A DNA stretch of 64,000 nt from Longimicrobiales bacterium (lineage in GTDB: Bacteria > Gemmatimonadota > Gemmatimonadetes > Longimicrobiales > Gaopeijiaceae): contig JANQRP010000003.1 of the NCBI GenBank assembly GCA_028284495.1, forward strand, positions 213,976 to 277,975, written 5' to 3'. Positions 44,156 to 51,657 of the stretch are shown in pieces. A program made the position numbers and the translations under genes. The stretch's first letter is position 1. Every line of letters begins with the position of its first letter. The notes below the pieces were generated by a model. The model did no database searches. It was not told where the DNA came from and saw nothing but the letters and a program-made list of their open reading frames with translations.

Positions 44156-45585
44156 GGTCGGCCGTCGTCGGAGCCGCCGCATGCGCGGTCCTGGTCGGGG
44201 CGGTTGCGTGCGGCGGGGACGCGGACGACCTCCTTCGCCTGGACCCGCCGCCGCCGGAGCCGGGCGCGCTCCGGATCGAGCAGGACGACCTGCCGGCCTC
44301 CTCGATCTCCGTGCCGGTGGACGTGTCCCTGGCGATCCTCAGCGAGGCGATGGAGGGGGCACTCCCGACCTCGATCGGTTCGCTCGACGACCGGACCACG
44401 CTCCCCGACAACGATCGCATGAGCCTCGCCTACGAGATCTCGCGCGGCCCGATCGAGACGTGGTTCGAGGACGGACGGGCGCACGTGGCGGCCACGCTCG
44501 GCTATCGGGTGCGTGCCTGGTACGATCCCCCGGTCCTGCCGGCGGTCGGCGGGTCGTGCGGGACGGACGAGGACTCGGAGCCGCCACGCCTGCGCGTGGA
44601 GCTTCAGTCGCCGATCACGCTCGATCGCGACTGGCGGATCCGGACCGACGTCTCGGCGGAGACCATCCGGCCTGCCTCCGACGAGTCCCGGGACAAGTGC
44701 GAAATGACGATCCTCGACATCGACGTGACGGGCCGCGTAATCGACGGCGCCCACGCCGCCCTGGCGTCGCTCGCCGGCGAGATCAACGAGATGGTGTCCG
44801 GGGTGGACGTGCGATCCGACTTCGCCTCGTGGTGGGCGACGATCGCGGAGCCGGTCCGTCTGGCGGACCGGGCGTGGCTGGTGCTGTCACCGGACTCCGT
44901 GGGGCGCAGCGCCATCACCGCCGAGTCGGGCGAGGTGTTCACGACGCTCACCCTCCACGCCCGCCCGCGGGTGGTGATGGGAGATCGGCCCGACGTGACG
45001 GTGTCGCCCCTCCCACCGCTCGACTCCACGGCCGTTCGGACGGACGGCGTGCGGGTCGTCGCGGAGGCCGTGGCTTCGTGGGGCGAGATCACGCGCCGGC
45101 TGCGCGAGGAGGTCGTCGGGCGGAGCTTCGAGGCGCGCGGCCGCACGCTGCGGGTCGAGGACCTGATCGTGGACGGGGTCGGTGACGGGCGGGCGTCGGT
45201 GCGCGCGGACCTCGGGGGGGACGTGCGCGGGACGGTGTTCCTCGTGGGCACGCCCACCTACGACGCGGGCCGCGACGAGATCCACGTGGACGACCTCGAC
45301 TTCGATGTCCGGACGCGCGACGCGATCGTCACGGGCGCCGCGTGGATCACTCGCGCCGGGCTTCTCGGCGCCGTCAGGTCGGCGGCCCGATTCCCCGCGG
45401 GCGAGGTGCGGGAATGGGCGCTCGCCAAGGTCGAGGAGGGCTTCAACGTCCAGATCTCGTCGCAGGTGCGCCTCGAGGGCAACGCCGACGAGGTCTCGAT
45501 CGCGTCGGTGCACGTGGGGCCGGACGCCGTCCGGGTGCGCGCGGTCGTGACGGGTGACGCCCGCCTCGTGGTGGAGCCGTCCTGA
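44152..45585 (+). CDS. DUF4403 lipoprotein
   Basis: 477 aa from ATG 44152. The signal VVGAAACAVLVGAVAC ends in a lipobox Cys. The mature part is a beta-rich DUF4403 protein (duplicated SMP/tubular lipid-binding-like fold): SSISVPVDVSLAILSEAMEG near the start and VRLADRAWLVLSPDSVGRSA in the middle. Predicted to sit in the outer membrane or periplasm; this family is suspected in lipid handling, without proof. Convergent with the pilin-like gene, with only 7 bp between. Confidence 0.8.
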   Translation: MRSAVVGAAACAVLVGAVACGGDADDLLRLDPPPPEPGALRIEQDDLPASSISVPVDVSLAILSEAMEGALPTSIGSLDDRTTLPDNDRMSLAYEISRGPIETWFEDGRAHVAATLGYRVRAWYDPPVLPAVGGSCGTDEDSEPPRLRVELQSPITLDRDWRIRTDVSAETIRPASDESRDKCEMTILDIDVTGRVIDGAHAALASLAGEINEMVSGVDVRSDFASWWATIAEPVRLADRAWLVLSPDSVGRSAITAESGEVFTTLTLHARPRVVMGDRPDVTVSPLPPLDSTAVRTDGVRVVAEAVASWGEITRRLREEVVGRSFEARGRTLRVEDLIVDGVGDGRASVRADLGGDVRGTVFLVGTPTYDAGRDEIHVDDLDFDVRTRDAIVTGAAWITRAGLLGAVRSAARFPAGEVREWALAKVEEGFNVQISSQVRLEGNADEVSIASVHVGPDAVRVRAVVTGDARLVVEPS

Positions 45586-45592
45586 CCGGCCG

Positions 45593-46696
45593 TCAACCGC
45601 CGTCCGACGAACCGAGGTCCACCAGTGCGCGGCGCCCCAGCGGGCGGAACCGGGAGGCGCTGCCTTCGAGAAGCGCCCGGTCGAGCGCGCAGCTGGAGTA
45701 CCCGATCTGCGTGTCCGGGCCGAGTGCTCCCATGACGCCGGCCACGACGGCCCCACGGACGTGCACGGCGCCGGTGGCCTCGAATCGGCCACGCACGACG
45801 ACCACGCCGGCGTAGCGGAACGACCCGTCGACGGTCAGGTCTCCGTCCACGAGGAGGACCCCCTGACCGGTCAGCTCGCCGGAGAGGCTCGTGTCACCGT
45901 CGAAGTGGACGACGGGGAAGTGGTGGCCGCACGGCCCCGGGGGATCCTCGGGTGTGCCCCAGTGCCATGGATTCGACGGGTCACATCTGCCGGCCCCCGC
46001 GGTGGGCGCGGTGCCTTCAGCGGGGATGGAGTGGTCCGCCATCTCCACCCAGGTGGTCCACGCCGGGTCGTCGAGCCACGAGGGCACGGCCTCCACGAGC
46101 AGCCCCGGTACCGCGAGCGGAGGTCCCGGACACAACTCACCCGACCAGCCGGGTGGGCTCACGTCCGCACCGTCGATGTTCGCCGAAGCATCGGTCGACG
46201 CACTCGATTCGGCGGTCGTGACCGCTGCGGCGGGTCGGAGACCGGGGGTGGTGACGCGACCGGCGAGGCCGACCTCCCGGGCGGCAGCGGCGTGCTCGCC
46301 GGGCCGTGCGGAGATGAGTCCGGTGGAGTGGAGGAAGTACATCCGCTCGCCCGTTCGGACCACGTCCACCTGCCAGTCTCCGGCACCCGTCGACCCGGCC
46401 ACCACGACCGTGTCCGTGAGAATCGCCATCGACCCCACGCCCACGGGCGGCCACGCCTCGAGCGTGGTCGCCAGCCCCGTCTCGGCCACGTAGAACGCCA
46501 GGGCCGACTCCGGTGACGTCACGCCACGGCGTGACCCCTCGCGGGCCAGGATCAGACCGCTGGCCGCCACGACCGCCACGACGACGAGGAGCAGCGCCAC
46601 GGACGACAGGGCGAATCCGCCGCGGACCGACCGGACCCGTCGACCACTCGGCGCATGCCGCGGCACGATTCCAGCGGACTCGGGGACCAGCGACAT
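45593..46696 (-). CDS. PilX-like type IV pilus accessory protein
   Basis: 367 aa from ATG 46696 (MSLVPESAGIVPRHAPSGRR). One N-terminal helix, GFALSSVALLLVVVAVVAAS, resembles the hydrophobic start of PilX-like proteins; LAFYVAETGLATTLE is the family motif after it. The C-terminal half carries a bactofilin-like right-handed beta pattern, DGDTSLSGELTGQGVLLVDG, then DLTVDGSFRYAGVVVVRGRF. It could be a minor pilin or a surface protein assembled by the pilB-pilT-pilC system, though it is 29 kb away. Confidence 0.65.
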   Translation of the reverse strand: MSLVPESAGIVPRHAPSGRRVRSVRGGFALSSVALLLVVVAVVAASGLILAREGSRRGVTSPESALAFYVAETGLATTLEAWPPVGVGSMAILTDTVVVAGSTGAGDWQVDVVRTGERMYFLHSTGLISARPGEHAAAAREVGLAGRVTTPGLRPAAAVTTAESSASTDASANIDGADVSPPGWSGELCPGPPLAVPGLLVEAVPSWLDDPAWTTWVEMADHSIPAEGTAPTAGAGRCDPSNPWHWGTPEDPPGPCGHHFPVVHFDGDTSLSGELTGQGVLLVDGDLTVDGSFRYAGVVVVRGRFEATGAVHVRGAVVAGVMGALGPDTQIGYSSCALDRALLEGSASRFRPLGRRALVDLGSSDGG

Positions 46697-46915
46697 CGAA
46701 CCTCGGTGAACACGGGCACATCCGAGGCGGGGACGCCGCGCGCAGCCCGCGTCCGGGGAAACGCCCGGCGACCGTCGCCTCACACGCCCCCGTCTCATTC
46801 CAACAATCGTGCCATTCCCGGGTCGCCGAACCATCGGCGTCGCGGCCTGCCTCGCGCCGGCGCCCGCGGAAGAGATTGCCGGTGGGTGGCACACTTGGAG
46901 GTTACGCGCCCCCGA

Positions 46916-47404
46916 TCAGGCGGTCGGCTCGAACACCCCCGTGTCGCGGTTCTTCCGGACCCGATCCCAGTCGAAGACCCGACCGTTCATCGTGACGTAG
47001 ACGCCCGGCGGAAGGATCTGCACCGCCGTGAGCGCTCCGCCCAGATTGAACAGGCCGTCGGAGCTGCCGAAGGCGATGGGGATCATCGCGCCGGTCAGCA
47101 CGACGGTCTTGTCGAGGTCCCTCGCGGCGATCACGCGGGCCGTATCCACCATCGTGTCGGTCCCGTGGGTGATCACGATCTGGTTCTCCTCGACCTCGGC
47201 GCACTGCCGCGCGATCAGCTCACGGTCGGCGTCACCCATGTCGAGGGAGTCGACCATCATCAGCGTGCGAACCTCCACGTCGAGGCGGCAGCGGCCCATC
47301 TCGAGCATCTCGGCGAGGTTGGTGTCCGCGAAGTAGAGGCGTCCGCGGATCTCGTCGTACTCCTTGTCGAACGTCCCGCCGGTCACGAAGAGTCGAATGG
47401 CCAT
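46916..47404 (-). CDS. Half-length asparaginase-domain protein
   Basis: 162 aa from ATG 47404. N-terminal domain of the type I/II asparaginase family: IRLFVTGGTFDKEYDE (catalytic Thr in TGGTFDK) and VITHGTDTMVDTARVIA (second Thr in HGTDT), with TVVLTGAMIPIAFGSSDGLF. The C-terminal domain of full-length asparaginases is absent, with no second open frame nearby. Such single-domain proteins are known; whether they hydrolyse asparagine is unclear. Divergent from the aminotransferase gene, with 100 bp between. Confidence 0.82.
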   Translation of the reverse strand: MAIRLFVTGGTFDKEYDEIRGRLYFADTNLAEMLEMGRCRLDVEVRTLMMVDSLDMGDADRELIARQCAEVEENQIVITHGTDTMVDTARVIAARDLDKTVVLTGAMIPIAFGSSDGLFNLGGALTAVQILPPGVYVTMNGRVFDWDRVRKNRDTGVFEPTA

Positions 47405-47505
47405 GCCGCGGAAGATAACGTGGCCTCGACGGACCGCGGCGGCGGACCGCGCCTGCAGGCTGCGGCGGTGTTCCGCGCGCGCATCTCGTGCCACCTTCCG
47501 GCGCC

Positions 47506-48681
47506 ATGCCCATCGAACCCTTCCATCTCGAGCGCTACTTCGCGGAGTTCGAGTTCGACACACCCGTGCTCCTCGGAGCCTCGGACTGCGAAACGATCAC
47601 GGTCGGCGAGCTGTTCGAACTCGATCCCGGATCGCTCGAGCGGTTCCAGGCGCTTCCGCTCGGCTACACGCACAGCGAGGGGGCCTCCGACCTGCGCGCG
47701 GCGATTGCTGCGACCTACGCCGACCCCGTGAGTCCGGACGACGTGCTCGTCCACGCCGCCGGGGTCGAGGTGGTCACCACCCTGATGCTCGCGACGCTCG
47801 AGCCCGGCGACCGGGCCCTGGTCCAGATGCCGTGCTACCAGGTGCTCCGTACGGCGCCGGCGCTCGCGCGGGCCGAGGTGGATCGGCTCGAGACGGATCC
47901 GCGTGACGGGTGGCGCGTGAGCGCCGACCGGGTCGAGGCGGCGATGCGTCCCGGCACCCGACTCGTGGCGCTGAACTCCCCGCACAACCCCACCGGGCGA
48001 GTGATCGACGAGGGCGAACTGCGGAGCATCTCGGAGCTGTGCGCGGCCAGGGGCGCGTGGCTGTTCGTGGACGAGGCCTACCGTGGCACCCGCTACGAGG
48101 GGCCGGTGGACGAGTTTTCCGCGTCCGAGCTCGGCGATCACGTCGTGACGCTCGGGCTCGTGTCGAAGGGCTACGGTCTGCCGGGGTTGCGACTGGGATG
48201 GCTGGTGTGCCGGGACGCCGCCCTCCGCGAGGCCGTCGAGCGGGTGAAGGACTACACGACGATCTGTGCGCCGGCGCCGTCCGAGTTTTTCGCCGAGATC
48301 GCGCTGCGGCGCCGCGAGACGCTGCTGGGGCGTACGCGCGCACGACTGCGCGACCACCTCGCGCTGCTGGCTCCGGTGCTCCGCGCACGCTCCGACCTGT
48401 TCGACTGGGTGCCGCCGGAGGCGGGCCCGGTCACCCTCCCCACGCTGACCGAACGGGGCGTCGCGACCCTGCTGCGGGACGAGCGGGGAACGCGGTCGAC
48501 CGAGGATCTGGACGATCGCCGGCTCGCCCAGCGCATCCGCACCGAGGCGGACGTGCTCGTGGTGCCGGGGCGACTGTTCGATGCGCCGGTTCCCGCACTC
48601 CGCCTCGGCTTCGGGCGCGCGAACTTCCCGGAGGGTCTGGCGCGTTTCGCCGAGTGGCTGGACGGGGTAGCCGGGCCGTGA
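47506..48681 (+). CDS. Pyridoxal-phosphate aminotransferase (fold type I)
   Basis: 391 aa from ATG 47506. Class I/II aminotransferase features: YTHSEGASDLRAAIAATY, NSPHNPTGRVIDEGEL, VDEAYRGTRYEG and the PLP lysine in GLVSKGYGLPGLRLGW, with a final Arg in LRLGFGRANF. The sequence is capreomycidine-synthase-like in part, so an Arg-derived or other amino-acid substrate is possible; the exact reaction is unknown. The stop overlaps the next gene's GTG (GTGA). Confidence 0.85.
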   Translation: MPIEPFHLERYFAEFEFDTPVLLGASDCETITVGELFELDPGSLERFQALPLGYTHSEGASDLRAAIAATYADPVSPDDVLVHAAGVEVVTTLMLATLEPGDRALVQMPCYQVLRTAPALARAEVDRLETDPRDGWRVSADRVEAAMRPGTRLVALNSPHNPTGRVIDEGELRSISELCAARGAWLFVDEAYRGTRYEGPVDEFSASELGDHVVTLGLVSKGYGLPGLRLGWLVCRDAALREAVERVKDYTTICAPAPSEFFAEIALRRRETLLGRTRARLRDHLALLAPVLRARSDLFDWVPPEAGPVTLPTLTERGVATLLRDERGTRSTEDLDDRRLAQRIRTEADVLVVPGRLFDAPVPALRLGFGRANFPEGLARFAEWLDGVAGP

Positions 48682-49463
48682 CGGACTGGCTCTCGCCGGA
48701 AACCACACTCGGTCCTGCCAGCTGGCCCGCTCTGACCGCTGTCGGCCTCGTGGCGGGCCTGATCAACGCGCTCGCGGGAGGGGGCTCGGTGCTCACGCTC
48801 CCGACGCTCATCTTCCTCGGACTGCCCGCCGGAGTCGCGAACGGCACCAACCGGGTCGCGATCCTGATCCAGAACGTGGGGGCGGTGCGGAGCTTCAACC
48901 GCCACGACCGACTGGACTGGGGCTGGCTGAAGCTCGGCGCCCCGCCGGCCGTGATCGGTGCAGTGGCGGGGATGTGGATCGCGGTGCAGACGGGTGACGC
49001 GGACCTCCAGCGTGTGCTCGCGGTGATGATGCTGCTCATCGCCGGATGGATGGTGTGGAGCCCCGTCGCGCCATCGCCCGACGGGAGCGCGCCGCTGCCC
49101 GAGTCCACGGGACGCCGCGCGCTGTTCGTCCTGGGCTTCTTCGGGGCGGGTTTCTACGGCGGGTTCATTCAGGCCGGGTCGGGCTTCATCCTGCTCGCGC
49201 TCGCCACCGCCGCGGGCCTCGACTACGTGCGTTCGAACGCGCTGAAACTGGCGCTGGTGCTCTGCTTTACCCCCCTGGCGCTGCTCGGCTTCGCATCGCA
49301 GGGGCTCGTGGACTGGGCAAGCGGCCTCGCCCTGGCCGTCGGCAACCTCACCGGGGCACTGATCGGAGTGCGGGTGGCCGTGAAGAAGGGAAGTGCGTGG
49401 GTGCGGCGTGTGGTCGTCGTCCTGGTGGTCGTGTTCGCGGCCGTGCTCTGGATCCGGGCGTAG
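48678..49463 (+). CDS. TauE/SafE family exporter
   Basis: 261 aa from GTG 48678, overlapping the aminotransferase stop. Eight hydrophobic helices; the duplicated family motifs are ALAGGGSVLTLPTLIFLGLP and GFIQAGSGFILLALATAAGL. These proteins transport sulfite, sulfoacetate or other anions across the inner membrane. Coupling to an aminotransferase hints at a sulfur- or amino-acid-derived metabolite, but this is inference. Confidence 0.88.
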   Translation: MTDWLSPETTLGPASWPALTAVGLVAGLINALAGGGSVLTLPTLIFLGLPAGVANGTNRVAILIQNVGAVRSFNRHDRLDWGWLKLGAPPAVIGAVAGMWIAVQTGDADLQRVLAVMMLLIAGWMVWSPVAPSPDGSAPLPESTGRRALFVLGFFGAGFYGGFIQAGSGFILLALATAAGLDYVRSNALKLALVLCFTPLALLGFASQGLVDWASGLALAVGNLTGALIGVRVAVKKGSAWVRRVVVVLVVVFAAVLWIRA

Positions 49464-49493
49464 TTTCGGGTCGAAGACGTCCCGGGCCCCGGA

Positions 49494-50021
49494 TCAGAGG
49501 CCGAACACCCCCAGAACGGCCCGGAATACCGACCACGCGATCCAGCCCGCGCCCAGGGTCAGCGTGCCGGCAGCCGCGAGCACGAGGGTGGCGAGCGTTC
49601 GGCTCTCGGCGCGGAGCCGCTCGGGTTCGGCGACGTGTCGCTCGAGAAGGCGCAGGTTGCGGTCGTTGGCACGCCAGACCACGTCGAACAGGTCGCCGAG
49701 CACCGGGACCAGTCCGAAGAGGGCGTCGAGTGCGACGTGGGCGGTCATCCGCGCCAGTGTAGAGGCGGAGACGCCGAGCTTCCACGCGCACCAGAGCAGG
49801 TGGCCCGAGAGCATCCACGAGATCCAGTCTCCGAGGCCCGGGACGAGCCCGAGGATGGGATCGAGCCCGATTCGGATGCGCGTTCCGGGGATGGGAACGA
49901 GATCGTCGAGCAGGTGCGCGAGCGCCCGTGCCCGCCGGAGTGGCACCGGGATCGGCGACTCGGCGGTCGCCGGCTCCGGGGGGGTGGCGGTGCTGTGAGC
50001 GTCGGGGTCGGTGGGGGACAT
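49494..50021 (-). CDS. DUF4112 membrane protein
   Basis: 175 aa from ATG 50021. RIGLDPILGLVPGLGDWISW is the family signature (D-P-x-x-G-L-x-P-G-x-G-D), repeated as DALFGLVPVLGDLFDVVWRA, and a C-terminal helix, LATLVLAAAGTLTLGAGWIA, follows. Function unknown; small inner-membrane protein. Convergent with the TauE-like gene. Confidence 0.88.
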   Translation of the reverse strand: MSPTDPDAHSTATPPEPATAESPIPVPLRRARALAHLLDDLVPIPGTRIRIGLDPILGLVPGLGDWISWMLSGHLLWCAWKLGVSASTLARMTAHVALDALFGLVPVLGDLFDVVWRANDRNLRLLERHVAEPERLRAESRTLATLVLAAAGTLTLGAGWIAWSVFRAVLGVFGL

Positions 50022-50065
50022 GTCGGAGTCTACACCGCCGCCCGGCGCACGCTACGCCCGGAATG

Positions 50066-50103
50066 CCACGAGGGCCCGACCGCGAGCGGCCGGACCCTCG
50101 TGG
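50066..50103 (-). terminator. Strong hairpin downstream of the fasciclin gene
   Basis: A 9-bp perfect stem CCACGAGGG / CCCTCGTGG with an inner 3-bp CCG/CGG extension, in the 128-bp gap after the fasciclin stop. It lacks a U-tract, so it is a candidate terminator or a 3'-end stabiliser. The rest of this gap shows nothing else. Confidence 0.5.
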
Positions 50104-50149
50104 GCCCTTCGGTGCCGCGTCGACCCCGGGGGCCGCGCGACGGTGATCG

Positions 50150-51046
50150 CTACGGCGTGATGACCGCGTCGATCACGTGAATCACGCCGTTCGTGGCCTG
50201 CACGTCCGTAGCCACGAGCGTCGCGCCGTCGATCGTGACGGTACCACCCGCCACGGAGATCGGGGCCGACGCGCCCTGAACGGTTTCCACCGACGTGAGC
50301 CCGACGACCGCATCGGAGAAGACGCGACCCTCGACCGTGTGGTAGAGGAGGATGTCGGCGAGCGCCGACGGATCCATGAGCAGCGCGTCGAGCGTCCCGG
50401 CCGGGAGCGCCGCGAAGGCGGCGTCCGTGGGCGCGAACACCGTGAAGTCGGCGTCGGCGTCGCTCAGCGTGCCCGCCAGCCCCGCCGTCGTGACCGCCGC
50501 GGCGAGCGTGTTGAAGCCGTCCTGCGACGCGATCTCGACGATGTTGCGCGTCTCGGGCACCATCACGGCGTCGATCACGTGAATGATCCCGTTGGACGCC
50601 TCGATGTCCGTCGTGATGATCACGGCGCCCGAGGCGGTCGGCTGACCACCGCTCTCGCCCACGACGATGAACTGGCCGTTGAGCGTCTCGATGAAGCTCT
50701 GGCCCAGGACCGCGCCCGCGTCCTGCTCGCCGGCAACGACATGGTACAGGAGCACGTCGGCCAGGGCGTCGGTGTCGGCCAGAAGCGCGTCGAGTGTCCC
50801 TGCCGGGAGCGCCGCGAAGGCGGCATCGGTCGGCGCGAACACGGTGAGCTGCGCGGACTCGTCGGCCAGCTCGTCGTCGAGCCCGGCGGCGGTGGCGGCG
50901 GTCAGGAGCGTGTTGAACTGCCCGGCCTCGGCGGCGACCTCCACGATCGTGCCGACCTCGGCATCGATGGGATCGTCGTCGTCGCAGGCCGCGAAGACGG
51001 TGACGGCGCCGAGGGCCAGCGCGCCGAGAGTGCGGCGGTGAAGCAT
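50150..51046 (-). CDS. Lipoprotein with two fasciclin (FAS1) domains
   Basis: 298 aa from ATG 51046. The signal RTLGALALGAVTVFAACDDD has a lipobox cysteine. Two FAS1 domains follow (residues ~25 to 155 and ~160 to 295), each with the H1/H2 motifs: TVFAPTDAAFAALPAGTLDA in both, and DVLLYHVVAGE / DILLYHTVEGR, ASNGIIHVIDAV / ATNGVIHVIDAV. FAS1 domains mediate adhesion. The near identity of the TVFAPTDAAF block suggests a recent internal duplication. The gene is divergent from padR across a 266-bp gap. Confidence 0.9.
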   Translation of the reverse strand: MLHRRTLGALALGAVTVFAACDDDDPIDAEVGTIVEVAAEAGQFNTLLTAATAAGLDDELADESAQLTVFAPTDAAFAALPAGTLDALLADTDALADVLLYHVVAGEQDAGAVLGQSFIETLNGQFIVVGESGGQPTASGAVIITTDIEASNGIIHVIDAVMVPETRNIVEIASQDGFNTLAAAVTTAGLAGTLSDADADFTVFAPTDAAFAALPAGTLDALLMDPSALADILLYHTVEGRVFSDAVVGLTSVETVQGASAPISVAGGTVTIDGATLVATDVQATNGVIHVIDAVITP

Positions 51047-51245
51047 GGTGATACTCCCGTATGAAGACTGTTGAGTCGTGTGGAATCGGCACGCCGGTGG
51101 GGAGGCTTCTGGCCGTCTCCTGACTCGCGTGCGCCGTTGTATAGGAAATAGTTTTACAAAAGTTCCACGATTGATCCACCCCCGGAGCGGGAGGCGGCTG
51201 TGAAACCTCTTGCGGCGGGATCCCGTCCGGTGAATCATGCGGCGC

Positions 51246-51255
51246 GCATATATGC
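51246..51255. promoter_or_regulatory. Palindrome GCATATATGC upstream of padR
   Basis: A perfect 10-bp palindrome, then ATGCAC repeated twice (51253 to 51263), 57 bp before the padR start. It lies in the gap between divergent genes, whose AT-rich stretch (51138 to 51165, TAGGAAATAGTTTTACAAAA) is the likely promoter region. PadR proteins often autoregulate through short AT-rich palindromes, so this is a plausible operator. Confidence 0.35.
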
Positions 51256-51312
51256 ACGATGCACATTCATGAACGACCGCGGACTCAGCGCGCCGCGACC
51301 GACACGGACGCC

Positions 51313-51657
51313 ATGACCACCAGCGATACGCAGGGCATGAGCCCGCTCGACTACCACGTGCTGCTCGCTCTCGCGAGCGGGGCGCTCTACGGCTACGCGA
51401 TCACCGAGGCCGTCGAGCGCGAATCGGGCGGGGCGGTGATTCCTCGGGCCGGCACCCTCTACCGTGTGCTCGCCCGCCTCGTGTCGTGGGGTCTGGTCGA
51501 AGAGCGGGCGGGCCCCGCGGAGGAGTCGCATCCGGGCCGGCCGCGGCGCTGGTACGGCCTCACCGCGGAAGGCCGACAGGCCCTCGCCGACGAGTCGCGC
51601 CGGCTCGGAGAAGTGGCGGAACTCGCGATGCGACGGCTCGGCATGGGCCGCCCGTGA
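51313..51657 (+). CDS. PadR-family transcriptional regulator
   Basis: 114 aa from ATG 51313. Winged helix with LDYHVLLALASGALYGYAIT, IPRAGTLYRVLARLVSWGLV and RRWYGLTAEGRQALADE, the full PadR-N pattern. Short PadR proteins of this kind repress a neighbouring transporter. Its stop overlaps the GTG of the ADOP permease (GTGA), a pairing typical of Acidobacteria and Gemmatimonadota. Confidence 0.93.
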   Translation: MTTSDTQGMSPLDYHVLLALASGALYGYAITEAVERESGGAVIPRAGTLYRVLARLVSWGLVEERAGPAEESHPGRPRRWYGLTAEGRQALADESRRLGEVAELAMRRLGMGRP

